Shown here piece by piece: positions 1 through 8,375 of a stretch of DNA of 64,000 bases. The notes below the pieces were generated by a model. The model did not search any database and was not told the DNA's origin. It was given only the letters and a program-made list of their open reading frames with translations. The stretch comes from Slackia exigua ATCC 700122 (GTDB lineage Bacteria > Actinomycetota > Coriobacteriia > Coriobacteriales > Eggerthellaceae), in assembly GCF_000162875.1 (NCBI RefSeq), contig NZ_GG700630.1, positions 822,015 to 886,014 on the forward strand, in the 5' to 3' direction. Both the position numbers and the translations under genes were made by a program. Numbering within the stretch: position 1 is the stretch's first letter; every line of letters starts with the position of its first letter.

Positions 1-223
1 CGGAACCGCCCAAGGGCCAATCCCGCGCCACGTCCACGGATCGGATGGCCGACCGCGCACGCGATGCCTCCTTCTCGATCGGGCGCTGCGACAGGCAGAT
101 CCCCAGAAGCGTGCACGCCGAACCGAATGCTTCGAGAAATCCCCGATCGGAAAGCAAATCATCGGATGCGTCCCGATCTTCGAGCCGATAGTCTTCGATG
201 CATCCATGGGAATTCTTCGGCAT
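1..223 (-). CDS. TorD-like molybdoenzyme chaperone, N-terminal part (runs off left edge)
   Basis: An open minus-strand frame starts with ATG at 223 behind a GAAAGGAA ribosome-binding site and stays open to the window edge, giving 74 residues (begins MPKNSHGCIEDYRLED). The stretch around residues 29-50 (FLEAFGSACTLLGICLSQRP) resembles the first helices of TorD/DmsD-family cytoplasmic chaperones, which bind the twin-arginine signal of a molybdoenzyme and assist cofactor loading. It begins 49 bases after the second ferredoxin gene and is read in the same direction, which is the usual place for such a chaperone in a dms-type cluster. The family call rests mostly on context, because only the N-terminus is visible and TorD proteins are poorly conserved there. 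Confidence 0.6.
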   Translation of the reverse strand, partial: MPKNSHGCIEDYRLEDRDASDDLLSDRGFLEAFGSACTLLGICLSQRPIEKEASRARSAIRSVDVARDWPLGGS

Positions 224-272
224 TCCGATTCCTTTCTTCTATCAGCAGACCGCCGCATTGCGGGCGCAGGTC

Positions 273-902
273 TTAGAATCCCAGTTCATCAACATTCGCG
301 ATGGCAAGATCGCCTTCTTGGGCGCGGCGCGCCGCCGCCGATGCATGGATCGTCAGATTGGGATACGTATAGGAGGAGGGCGGCAGAGGCAGGACGGCAT
401 AGGTCAGGTCTTCGCCCGCATGCGCGGCAGCGAGATCCGTGCGTTCGCCCCATCCAAGCGCGCGCAAAGGGCAGGCATCCACGCAGATCGGATTCTTCCC
501 CGCCTCCACGCGCGACGTGCATCCGTCGCACTTGGAACTCTGATGCAAGGCGGGATCTATCGAAGGGGCATGGTATGGGCAGGCGATCGTGCAGTAGCCG
601 CATCCGATGCAACGCATATGGTCGACCTGGACCAAGCCGAGCCCATCCTTATGCATGGCGCCCGTCGGACACACCTCCATGCAGGCCGGCTGGTCGCAAT
701 GGTTGCAGGCGAGCGACACGTGGTAGGCGAACGCATCGGTCGTGCACGTGCCGTCGGCGCCGCATGCGGTTTCGCCGCCTTCGCAGTCGATGACGCGCCG
801 ATACAGATGCCCGGCCTCAAGCGCATGGAAATCCATGCAGGCCATCACGCAGGTGCGGCACCCGGTGCAGCGCGCGTTATCGAAATAGAAGCCAAGCCCC
901 AC
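273..902 (-). CDS. DmsB-like 4Fe-4S dicluster ferredoxin subunit (second copy)
   Basis: This 209-aa protein has the four-cluster ferredoxin pattern of DmsB/PhsB/NrfC electron-transfer subunits: CTGCRTCVMAC near residue 15, CNHCDQPACMEVCP near 95, CIGCGYCTIACPY near 130 and CDGC...CVDACP near 155-175. Such subunits sit beside a molybdopterin catalytic subunit outside the membrane and pass electrons through a chain of [4Fe-4S] clusters. No export signal is visible, so it would travel with a Tat-exported partner. It is clearly homologous to the ferredoxin at 1233-1895 but lies 330 bases downstream of it, beyond a strong hairpin, and 49 bases ahead of the TorD-like gene. Whether both ferredoxins serve the same catalytic subunit cannot be told from sequence. 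Confidence 0.88.
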   Translation of the reverse strand: MGLGFYFDNARCTGCRTCVMACMDFHALEAGHLYRRVIDCEGGETACGADGTCTTDAFAYHVSLACNHCDQPACMEVCPTGAMHKDGLGLVQVDHMRCIGCGYCTIACPYHAPSIDPALHQSSKCDGCTSRVEAGKNPICVDACPLRALGWGERTDLAAAHAGEDLTYAVLPLPPSSYTYPNLTIHASAAARRAQEGDLAIANVDELGF

Positions 903-1232
903 GTCTCCCCCGTTCTGTCGCGCGATGCGCGAACGCCGCCTCGCGCGGTGCGATCGTCTGCGGGAACCGCGACGCGACGGCGCCTTCCATTGTACCCGTC
1001 CCGCACGGGACGCCTCAACATCGGGAAGGAATGTGCATGCCTCGCACGCGATCGAGCGATCGATCCGCCCTATGCACGTGCGGACCGCCCAGCTACGCGA
1101 GAAGGAGCGCCCACGTCACCGCCAGTTCGCCCCATGCGCGTGCAGGGGCCGCCATGACGACGGCCCCTGCACCGACCGAAATGCACCCGAGGAGAAAACG
1201 TCTCGGCCGTTTCGCATCCTGGCAGGATGGCG
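903..1232. other. 330-bp gap between the two ferredoxin genes
   Basis: No convincing gene is present. The stretch holds a 12-bp perfect hairpin (1140-1172, listed separately). In other dms operons a membrane-anchor gene (dmsC/nrfD) might occupy this place, but none is readable here. Confidence 0.6.
1140..1172 (-). terminator. Hairpin between ferredoxin genes, possible terminator
   Basis: The arms GTGCAGGGGCCG (1140-1151) and CGGCCCCTGCAC (1161-1172) pair perfectly over 12 bp with a 9-base loop. No clear U-tract follows on the minus strand, so it may act as a weak or Rho-assisted terminator, or as a 3' mRNA stabiliser that separates expression of dmsA-dmsB from the second ferredoxin and chaperone. 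Confidence 0.45.
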
Positions 1233-1895
1233 CTACTTCATCGCCATCGTGATCTCGCGCGCCTCCACGTAGGTGACCTCCGGCTCGTTCGTCACGGAGC
1301 CGGTCGCGTCGCCGACCGGCTTGGCCGCGGCGCTCGCGTTGATCGCAAGGCTCGGCGTGGTCTGAGATGGATCGGGCAAGGGCGCGATGCCGTCGAGCGC
1401 ATCGGGATGCGCGGCGCGCAGATCGTCGATCGGGCCGAACTCGAGCGCGCGCAAAGGGCAGGCGTCCACGCAGATCGGATTCTTCCCCTCCTTCACGCGA
1501 TCGATGCAGCCGTCGCACTTGTAGGCCTTGTTGTCTTCCTTGGACAGGATGGGGACGCCGTAGGGACAGGCGTCCACGCAGGCTCCGAAACCCTTGCATG
1601 CGTCCTGGTTCACGAAGACCAGACGGGTATCGGAATCCTTCTCGATAGCCCCGGCCGGGCAGGCTTCCATGCACGCAGGATTGGCGCAGTGGTTGCACGC
1701 CGCCGATACGTGATAGGCATACGACGTCGTGCTCAAAGTGCCGTCGCCGTTGTCCTTCCAATCGCCGCCCTCGTAGTCGAAGATGCGACGGAACGCCATG
1801 GTCTCGGACAGATCCTTGAAGTCCTTGCATGCCATCTCGCAGGTGCGGCAGCCGGTGCAGCGGGCGTTGTCGAAGTAGAAGCCGTACTGAGTCAT
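1233..1895 (-). CDS. DmsB-like 4Fe-4S dicluster ferredoxin subunit
   Basis: A 220-aa polyferredoxin with four cysteine clusters: CTGCRTCEMAC near residue 14, CNHCANPACMEACP near 75, CKGFGACVDACPY near 110 and CDGC...CVDACPLRAL near 140-160. One cysteine of the third motif is replaced (CKGFGAC instead of CxxCxxC); E. coli DmsB carries a related non-standard residue in one cluster. It lies 28 bases after the DmsA-like gene in the same direction, so the two should form the catalytic and electron-transfer pair. A C-terminal tail of about 45 residues follows the last cluster. No membrane segment and no separate anchor gene is visible, so the electron donor to this complex is unknown. Confidence 0.9.
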   Translation of the reverse strand: MTQYGFYFDNARCTGCRTCEMACKDFKDLSETMAFRRIFDYEGGDWKDNGDGTLSTTSYAYHVSAACNHCANPACMEACPAGAIEKDSDTRLVFVNQDACKGFGACVDACPYGVPILSKEDNKAYKCDGCIDRVKEGKNPICVDACPLRALEFGPIDDLRAAHPDALDGIAPLPDPSQTTPSLAINASAAAKPVGDATGSVTNEPEVTYVEAREITMAMK

Positions 1896-1923
1896 TGCTG
1901 ATCCCCCTTTCGTTTCCGGATGC

Positions 1924-4440
1924 CTACGCCTTGACCTTGGTCACTTCGGCGATGATGGAGTCGGACTGGCCGTTGCCGTGGGCAAGCGGCGTCGGACGGT
2001 ACGCGGTCAGCGTGTTCACGCATCCGCCCTCGTCGACCTTGTCCCCTTCCATATTCGCCTTATGCCAGGAACCCTGCGGCACGGCGATGGTGCCGGGAAT
2101 GATGCGGCTGGTCACCTTCGCTTCTATCCTGATGACGCCCGAGGGCGATTTGACCTGGACCATGTCTCCATGGGCGATGCCGCGGGCCTTGGCGTCGGCC
2201 GGGTTGATCCACAGCTGCTGGCGTGCGACCTGCTCGAGCTCGCGGATGAAGCCGAACGATGAATGGGTGCGGCTCTTATGGTGGAAGCCGGTGCAGTACA
2301 GCGGGTATTCGTCGGTCACGCTGCCGTAGCCCTCGTAGCCGGGATAGAAGACCGGGATCGGATTGATGGATTCGCCTTCCTTGAGCTCCCAGGTCTCGTT
2401 CAGGTCCGCCAGCTGTTCGGAATAGATCTCGATCTTGCCCGACGGCGTGCCGAGCGGATTGGCGGACGGATCGTCGCGGAAGGCCTTCAGGCCGATGGAA
2501 GGATCGCATTTCACCTTGTAGACGCCCTGCTCGCGGATCTCGTCCCAGGTCGGCATCTCAGGATGCGCCTCGCGGCCGGCTTCATACAGGCTTTTGACCC
2601 AGTCGTCATGCGTCATGCCGCCCTTGGTGAAGACGTCCTTGGTGCCCATCTTGTCGGCGATGTCGGTCATGACGTCGTAGGAGCTGCGGCATTCGCCGGG
2701 CGCCTGCTGCGCAGGCCCGCCCACGACGACGCCGGTATAGTACTCGGAATACCCCTGCGTCTGCATATTGAGCTGCTCGGAGCGCATCGCATCGGGAAGC
2801 AGGATATCGGCGTATTTGGCGGAGTCGGTCATGACCGTGTCCCACGTCAGGATGAAGAGATCCTTGGATTCGTCGGTGAGCGTCTCGTGCACGGCATTGA
2901 TGCCGCCATGCTGGTTGGTGATGCAGTTGCCCGCGTAGTTCCAGATGAAATGGACGTCGTTTTTGAGCATGCCGTCGGGAAGGGCGCCGGTCGGATCCTT
3001 GACGCCGGCGTTGACGGTGGACATCTTATGGCCGTGGTCGACCGCATTGAGCCATTCGTAGCACGGGATGGTCCATTTCACGGCATTGGGCGCGACGCCG
3101 CCTTCGATGGGAGCGCCCGATGCGTCCACGTCGGCGGCGGGAAAGCCTTTAACCAGATAGACAGGAGGCTCGGCCTCGCGCTGGCCGGTGTTCGTGCCGG
3201 GAAGGCCGATCTTGCCGAGCAGGATCGGAACCATGCAGATGGCGCGTGTGGTGTCCTCGCCGTTAGAGTGGCGCTGAGGGCCCCAGCCCTGGGCGACGAA
3301 CGGCGCTTCGGCGGCTTCGAGATCGGCGGCGAGGGCGCGGATCGTGTCGGCGGGAATCTGCGTGATGGGCGCGGCCCATTCAGGGGTCTTCTCCACCATG
3401 TCGTATCCGGTGCCCATGATGTAATCCTTGTAGGACCTGTTCTGGCCCTGCGCGGATTCAGGCATGGTCTCCTCGTCGTAGCCGACGCAGTAAGCGTGCA
3501 GGAAGTCCTCGTCCACCGCGCCGTCCTTGATGAACTCATGGGCAAGCGCGCTGGCCAGAGCGGCATCGGTGCCGTTGCAGATAGGCAGCCACTCATCGGG
3601 ATGGCCCGAGCTCGTCTCGTTGAGGCGGTAGTCGATATTGACGATCTTGCCGCCGCGACCGACGACGGCCTCGCGCACGCGGGCGAAGTCCCAGCAGGCG
3701 TTCGCGCCGCCCATACGCGTTTCGGCGGGCGAATTGCCCCAGAGCACGACCAGATCGGAATTCGCCTCCGCTTCGGAGAACGAAGACGCGTGCACGTTGT
3801 CGTACGGAGAGAACTGCGTGCCGAACATGTAAGGCATGGCGGCGGAAAGCTGGTTGGTCGAGTAATCGTAGTGGCGGGCGAGGAAGCCGCCGATGCTGTT
3901 GAGCAGCCGGGCGGACGGGTTGCCTGTCGCCGAATACATGCCTGTGGCATAGATCACATGGATGGCGTCGTTGCCGTAGGCGTCGATCGTGTACTTGAGC
4001 TTGTCGGCGATGGTCTGGATGGCCTCGTCCCAGGAGATCTGCTCGAATTCGCCGGAGCCGCGCTTGCCCGTGCGCTTCATCGGATACAGGATGCGCTCGG
4101 GGCTGTTGAGCCAGCGGCGCATGGAACGGCCGCGCAGGCAGGCGCGCGACTGGAACTCGGCGTCGCCGATGTTATCGGTCTCCATGTAGGCGACCTTGCC
4201 GTCGATCGAATGCCACTGGAAGATGCAGTTGCCTCCGCAGTTGACGTTGCATTGCGACCAGGCGATGGTTTCCTCTCCCGCAGCTTCGGACGCATCGGTC
4301 GCCGCCGTCGACGAGCATCCGGACGAGCATCCGTACATCGACGCGGATCCAAGGACGCCCGCTGCCGCGACCGCGCCCGCAAAGGAGCCTTTCACGAAAT
4401 TGCGGCGCGTGAACTCATGCGTGTCGGCACTCTTGCCCAT
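1924..4440 (-). CDS. DmsA-like Tat-exported molybdopterin oxidoreductase
   Basis: An 838-aa catalytic subunit of the DMSO reductase superfamily. I start it at ATG 4440 (RBS GAGGGGG) rather than at the longer open frame to 4569, because this gives a Tat signal with TRRNFVKG at residues 11-18 and a hydrophobic stretch after it. The N-terminal [4Fe-4S] site uses C64, C68, C72 (SQCNVNCGGNC) and C101. YDYSTNQLS at 191-199 aligns with the DmsA region that supplies a serine ligand to molybdenum, so S194 is the predicted ligand. The C-terminal MopB domain is complete (ends near QGSWHKANMEGD and the tail). The substrate is unknown: in Eggerthellaceae such paralogues reduce many different acceptors. 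It heads a dmsA-dmsB pair and is divergent from a membrane-LuxR regulator, its likely controller. Confidence 0.88.
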   Translation of the reverse strand: MGKSADTHEFTRRNFVKGSFAGAVAAAGVLGSASMYGCSSGCSSTAATDASEAAGEETIAWSQCNVNCGGNCIFQWHSIDGKVAYMETDNIGDAEFQSRACLRGRSMRRWLNSPERILYPMKRTGKRGSGEFEQISWDEAIQTIADKLKYTIDAYGNDAIHVIYATGMYSATGNPSARLLNSIGGFLARHYDYSTNQLSAAMPYMFGTQFSPYDNVHASSFSEAEANSDLVVLWGNSPAETRMGGANACWDFARVREAVVGRGGKIVNIDYRLNETSSGHPDEWLPICNGTDAALASALAHEFIKDGAVDEDFLHAYCVGYDEETMPESAQGQNRSYKDYIMGTGYDMVEKTPEWAAPITQIPADTIRALAADLEAAEAPFVAQGWGPQRHSNGEDTTRAICMVPILLGKIGLPGTNTGQREAEPPVYLVKGFPAADVDASGAPIEGGVAPNAVKWTIPCYEWLNAVDHGHKMSTVNAGVKDPTGALPDGMLKNDVHFIWNYAGNCITNQHGGINAVHETLTDESKDLFILTWDTVMTDSAKYADILLPDAMRSEQLNMQTQGYSEYYTGVVVGGPAQQAPGECRSSYDVMTDIADKMGTKDVFTKGGMTHDDWVKSLYEAGREAHPEMPTWDEIREQGVYKVKCDPSIGLKAFRDDPSANPLGTPSGKIEIYSEQLADLNETWELKEGESINPIPVFYPGYEGYGSVTDEYPLYCTGFHHKSRTHSSFGFIRELEQVARQQLWINPADAKARGIAHGDMVQVKSPSGVIRIEAKVTSRIIPGTIAVPQGSWHKANMEGDKVDEGGCVNTLTAYRPTPLAHGNGQSDSIIAEVTKVKA

Positions 4441-4707
4441 GCTTTCCCCCTCGTATATCTCAATTGTCCCCCTGAAGCGTCTCCGAATCCCGACGCGCAT
4501 GCCGCGCGTGCAATGGACGGAAACGCTTCCACTGCACAGAAAGGTACCAAGAAGGGCGTCATGGCGCATCGCATACGAGGTGTGATTTTTATGAAATACC
4601 TGTTCAGATTAATTCTGGAACAGAACATCCCGGGAAAGGCCCTGGAATGCCGCATGACGTACGCAGGCACGTCTGGTTAAATGGATATATCGAAAAAGGA
4701 GTCTTCC
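4441..4707. promoter_or_regulatory. Divergent promoter region of dmsA-like and luxR genes, with palindrome
   Basis: This 267-bp region separates the oppositely oriented oxidoreductase and LuxR genes, so it must hold both promoters. It is more AT-rich than its surroundings near 4580-4620. An inverted repeat CTGTTC-N12-GAACAG spans 4600-4623, about the size of a LuxR-family operator half-site pair. Binding by the neighbouring regulator is inferred only. Confidence 0.45.
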
Positions 4708-6318
4708 GTGCAGCCAAACGCCATGCGCCCGCATGTTTCAAGCATCGGGTTCGCGATATTCGTCGCCATCAACGCGACCCAGATATGGGGCGGCGTCTTC
4801 CCCTTCCTGCCTCAGAGCTTCCAAACCGACGATGTCACGATCCTCTTCTACCTTGCGCAGTCTCTCGCATACTTCGCGGCCTACGTCGTAAGCGCCATAG
4901 GGGCGTACTTCATCCCCCAGGCGACGCGGCGCATGCTCGTCGGACTGGTGACCGCGCTCGTCTTCATAGGATCCTCGTCCGTCATCGCGGCCATGTACGT
5001 GCCGTCGCTCACGCTCGAGCTCGTCGTCGCCGGAGCCGTCTTCCTCGGCGTCGGATGCGCGGGTATGTACATGCTTTGGCAGCGCTGCTTCGCATCCATG
5101 TCCGCGGACGAGGGAAACATGCGTCTCGCGCTGGGCACCGCGGCGGCGTCGGTCATCTATCTGTCCTTGCATGCCGTGCCCATCGCGCTCACGGCGTTTC
5201 TGCTTCCCATCGTGATGCTGCCGCTCTGCTCGCTCGCGTTGACGCTCAGCGTACGGGAGATGGAATTCGACCAGGCGATGTTCGAAGATGTGCCGCGCGA
5301 ACACGCGCAGGTCTATGCCCATCTGCTCAAGGACTCATGGACGAGCGCGGCCGCCATCGGCGCGTTGGCGTTCGCCGCAGGACTTGCACGGGGAATCGCC
5401 GTGCTCGAGGGAAGCCTCGCATCCACGGTGAACGTCGCATCGATGATCGGAGCGCTCGTCGCGGCGCTTGCGCTCGTCGCGGCATGGCGCCTGAGATCGC
5501 TGCGCTTCAGCATCAACTCGGCATACGTGACGGCCTATCCCTTCATCGCCGCATGCCTGCTCGTCTTCCCCTTCATGCAGAACGATGCAGGGCTCACGCT
5601 GTTCGCCGGCCTTACGCATACCGCATTCACGCTGGCCGTCATGGTGATGATGATGCAGTGCGCGCAGATTTCCCGCGACCGCGGCATCAACCCGGTCTTC
5701 ATCTACGGGTTTTTCGGAAGCGTCGCCTACGGCGTGCAAAGCGTCGGATTCTTGCTCGGATGGTTCGCACGCGATCTGCCTGTGCACAGCATGAAACAGG
5801 TAGGATTCCTATCGCTTCTCGCCATGTTCGTGCTCGGCATGGTGCTGTTCGCCGCCACGGGCCTCAGACGTCCGAGCCCGGTCGGACAGGTGGAGTTCAT
5901 CAATACCGACTCCTTCAAGCGCGCGGCGCGGCGAACGGAATGGAAGATGGAAACGACCGACGAGGCTTCGGGATCCGGGATGCCTCGCGCGGTTTCGAGG
6001 GGCGATGGACCCCTGGAAGAGAGCGTCGCGGATAGCAGGCCTGGAACAAGCGAGAAATGGCAGCGCGACGATGATTGGGGCGATCGCGTGATCACGGACC
6101 GCATCTCGAAGCAATGCCTCGTGCTCCAGCAGGAATACGGGCTGTCGACGCGCGAAACCGAGGTCTGCGAGGCCATCGCGCGCGGCCTGTCGATGGCGAC
6201 GATTGCTGAAAGACTCTTCATCTCGGAAAACACCGTGCGCACCCACAGCCGGCATATCTACGCGAAGCTCGATATCCATTCCCGTCAAGAACTCGGCGCC
6301 ATGCTGCAGGAGATGTAG
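4708..6318 (+). CDS. LuxR-family regulator with N-terminal multi-pass membrane domain
   Basis: About 400 hydrophobic residues in some ten to twelve membrane-spanning segments are followed by a charged linker (roughly 400-470) and a C-terminal LuxR/GerE helix-turn-helix: LSTRETEVCEAIARGLSM, then AERLFISENTVRTHSRHIY. I chose GTG at 4708 because AAAAGGAG lies six bases upstream; the in-frame ATG at 4681 has no ribosome-binding site. The protein would be 536 aa. Regulators of this shape are expanded in Eggerthellaceae and commonly sit beside respiratory molybdoenzyme genes, which fits here: it is divergent from the DmsA-like gene. A plausible role is sensing a membrane-permeant substrate or transported ligand and switching on dmsA-dmsB. 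The ligand is unknown. Confidence 0.88.
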   Translation: MQPNAMRPHVSSIGFAIFVAINATQIWGGVFPFLPQSFQTDDVTILFYLAQSLAYFAAYVVSAIGAYFIPQATRRMLVGLVTALVFIGSSSVIAAMYVPSLTLELVVAGAVFLGVGCAGMYMLWQRCFASMSADEGNMRLALGTAAASVIYLSLHAVPIALTAFLLPIVMLPLCSLALTLSVREMEFDQAMFEDVPREHAQVYAHLLKDSWTSAAAIGALAFAAGLARGIAVLEGSLASTVNVASMIGALVAALALVAAWRLRSLRFSINSAYVTAYPFIAACLLVFPFMQNDAGLTLFAGLTHTAFTLAVMVMMMQCAQISRDRGINPVFIYGFFGSVAYGVQSVGFLLGWFARDLPVHSMKQVGFLSLLAMFVLGMVLFAATGLRRPSPVGQVEFINTDSFKRAARRTEWKMETTDEASGSGMPRAVSRGDGPLEESVADSRPGTSEKWQRDDDWGDRVITDRISKQCLVLQQEYGLSTRETEVCEAIARGLSMATIAERLFISENTVRTHSRHIYAKLDIHSRQELGAMLQEM

Positions 6319-6358
6319 TTTCGAAAGCGCATCAAACGGCCTTGTGGAGGTGGTCGTC

Positions 6359-7537
6359 TTAGAAGAAGTTGACGCGGGAGCAGGCCTTGCATGCGACTTC
6401 GTCGCCTTCGGGCTTGAAGGCGCGACCGCATTTCTCGCACAGACGCAGCGAGACCGGATGTTCGACCAGCGCCGGGACATTCGCGGTCGTGATCGCATCC
6501 CATCCGCCGAGGTTTTCGTTCGGGCAGGTCATATAGCATAGCCCGCACTGCGTGCAGAGACTCGCGTCATGGATGAGCGCCTGTCCGATTCCTTCTTCGC
6601 GCGCATGCCCGACGGCCGCATCGTAGGCGGCCCGAGCCTCCTCGACGCTCATCGGCGGCGCCTCGCCTTCTGCAAGCCTGCGAGGCGCGCGCTTCGCACG
6701 CTTCTCGGCCTCGCGCAGCTCCTGGTACTCCGCCTGCCCGGGAATGCGCAGCTCGATCGCATGATGAGGGCAGATGCGCACGCAGATCTCGCATCCCTGG
6801 CAGTTCCCGTCCTCTTCGAGCGTCGGCCAGGTGACCTGCGGCCGTTCGTCGTCCGGCAACGATTCGAGCGCCTCGACGAGCATGGCTCGATAGTGCGACA
6901 TGATCACGGATCCAGGATTCACGGCCGCCTCCGCACCTGCGGCCAAGGCGCCGACGGCGGACCCGAACGCCTGACGGCGCAGAGTCCCGCGGGCTGCCCG
7001 ACGGTCTTTGGGCTCTGCGGAAAGCACGCGCCGCGCGAACTCTTCCTTGCCGAAGAAGCGGCGAAGCGTGCGCAGCAGATCCTTCACCCCGTCGAAGGAA
7101 GCCTGGTCGTCGCATTCCTTACAGGGATGCGTCTTGACGACCGCCGTGCGCGTGAGGGCCGCCGTGGCCAACACCTCCCACGGCAGAGCCGCCAGGCACG
7201 GCACCGTCACGTCCACATGGCCTTGGGCTTTCGGGCATCCGAACACGATGGCGTCCGTCGCCGAATCGAGCGCCGCGGTAAGGGCCGCGAAGCTCGACGA
7301 GGATTCGTGGATCGCTTCGGTCGGACAGGCGGAGACGCAGAGGTTGCAATTGATGCAGCCATGCCAATCGGGCTTCGATTCGTAGATGGACAGCCCCTTG
7401 GGGCAGACCGTCCCGCAGATGTCGCAGGGATTGCGCCGCTGCACCGTGTTCAGGCACAGATGGTCGAGGCGCACGGGATGGCTCTCGTGCATGTAATAGC
7501 CGAGGGCGTAAATCGCCAGATCGTCGGCGAGTGCCAC
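6359..7537 (-). CDS. Multi-cluster 4Fe-4S ferredoxin-like protein with C-terminal zinc ribbon
   Basis: I choose GTG 7537 as start because GGAAAGGA precedes it by about eight bases, giving 392 aa; the longer frame to 7597 has no site. Cysteine motifs in order are CDICGTVCPKG and CINCNLCVSACP (near residues 35-75), CKEC (near 140), CQGCEICVRICPHHA (near 250), CTQCGLCYMTCP (near 330) and a final CEKC...CKAC pair that looks like a zinc ribbon. The middle (roughly 80-200) has no cluster motif. A cytoplasmic electron-distribution role is likely, because no signal peptide is seen. It is convergent with the membrane-LuxR gene, 40 bases apart, and belongs physically to the respiratory module. I cannot name its partner. 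Similar proteins are common but uncharacterised in this bacterial group. Confidence 0.75.
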   Translation of the reverse strand: MALADDLAIYALGYYMHESHPVRLDHLCLNTVQRRNPCDICGTVCPKGLSIYESKPDWHGCINCNLCVSACPTEAIHESSSSFAALTAALDSATDAIVFGCPKAQGHVDVTVPCLAALPWEVLATAALTRTAVVKTHPCKECDDQASFDGVKDLLRTLRRFFGKEEFARRVLSAEPKDRRAARGTLRRQAFGSAVGALAAGAEAAVNPGSVIMSHYRAMLVEALESLPDDERPQVTWPTLEEDGNCQGCEICVRICPHHAIELRIPGQAEYQELREAEKRAKRAPRRLAEGEAPPMSVEEARAAYDAAVGHAREEGIGQALIHDASLCTQCGLCYMTCPNENLGGWDAITTANVPALVEHPVSLRLCEKCGRAFKPEGDEVACKACSRVNFF

Positions 7538-7653
7538 AACGATGTCCTTTCCCCCTGGAATGCACGCGCGAGCGCCTGGACGCAGCGCACGATGCACCTG
7601 GCGCGCCCGATACGCCTAACGTCGCTTCGACCGGCGATCAGGGCTGATCGGAA

Positions 7654-8301
7654 TCAGGCGATGGCGGATGCAGCGTTCTCCGCCGTGTCGCCCGACGCCA
7701 CGCTGATGAAGTCGGAGCAGCGACTCGCGCATTCCCGCACATCGTACCAGAGTTGGTCGTCATACGAACCCGAATCGCTTATGACCCCGTATGTGTCCAT
7801 TCCCGTGCCCACCCCATCGAAGACGGCGCGGGAAAGATGGTATTCCTGGGTCACGGCGATCGCGCTCGACGCCCCGTAGACATGCGCGCAGCGCCACATG
7901 CTGTCGAACGTGTGGTACCCGCCCTCATCGCATACGATGGCGGACTCGGGAACGCCCTTGCTCATGGCGTATTCCTTCATATGCAGAGGCTCGTCGTAGT
8001 TCGACGCACGGCCGTCCCCGGACATGACGATGACGGGAGCGGCGCCCGATTCGTAGAGTTCGACCGCCGCGTCCACGCGATGAGCGAGAATCGGGGACAG
8101 AGACCCGTCGGATAGCACGCTCGCCCCGAGCACCACGATGCAGTCCGCCTTGAGGCCTTCCGATTCGGCTTCCGCGAGCGTGCTCACCCGATCATGCGCC
8201 TGAAGGAGCACGATGCCGTTCAAGCCCGCGACGACAAGCGCACCGAAGAGCGCAAGCGTGAACACGAGCTTGATGAACGCTTTGACGAACGTGCGGAGCA
8301 C
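7654..8301 (-). CDS. SanA/ElyC-type DUF218 membrane protein
   Basis: A 215-aa protein with one N-terminal membrane segment (about residues 7-28) and a DUF218 domain recognisable from VVLGASVLSDGSLSPILAHR, VIVMSGDG and the later YHLSRA segment. GTG 8301 is chosen as start because AAGGAGG lies eight bases upstream; the open frame continues to 8595 but that part overlaps leuS and is low-complexity basic residues. SanA/ElyC-type proteins act at the cell envelope and have been linked to peptidoglycan precursor or barrier functions, but their biochemistry is unresolved. The 3' end lies 116 bases from the polyferredoxin start. A 7-bp palindrome, CGATCAG-GG-CTGATCG (7635-7650), sits between them and could be a weak terminator. 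Confidence 0.82.
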   Translation of the reverse strand: MLRTFVKAFIKLVFTLALFGALVVAGLNGIVLLQAHDRVSTLAEAESEGLKADCIVVLGASVLSDGSLSPILAHRVDAAVELYESGAAPVIVMSGDGRASNYDEPLHMKEYAMSKGVPESAIVCDEGGYHTFDSMWRCAHVYGASSAIAVTQEYHLSRAVFDGVGTGMDTYGVISDSGSYDDQLWYDVRECASRCSDFISVASGDTAENAASAIA

Positions 8302-8375
8302 GCGAGAGGCCTCCTTCGAAAGAACGGTCCCCGCAGGCAATGCGCACCCGCAGGAACCGAATGCATACGGACGAG

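Noticed and set aside
1093-1250. Hydrophobic open stretch (RRFLLGCISVGAGAVVMAAP...) between the ferredoxins, possibly a remnant of a membrane anchor
   Set aside because: It is in a frame that is antisense-independent but runs through the hairpin and the dmsB 3' end; the hydrophobicity follows from the hairpin's base composition and no start or homologous motif supports a gene.
2263-4680. 805-aa plus-strand open frame opposite the DmsA-like gene
   Set aside because: It is a shadow of a well-supported gene on the other strand, with no recognisable domain.
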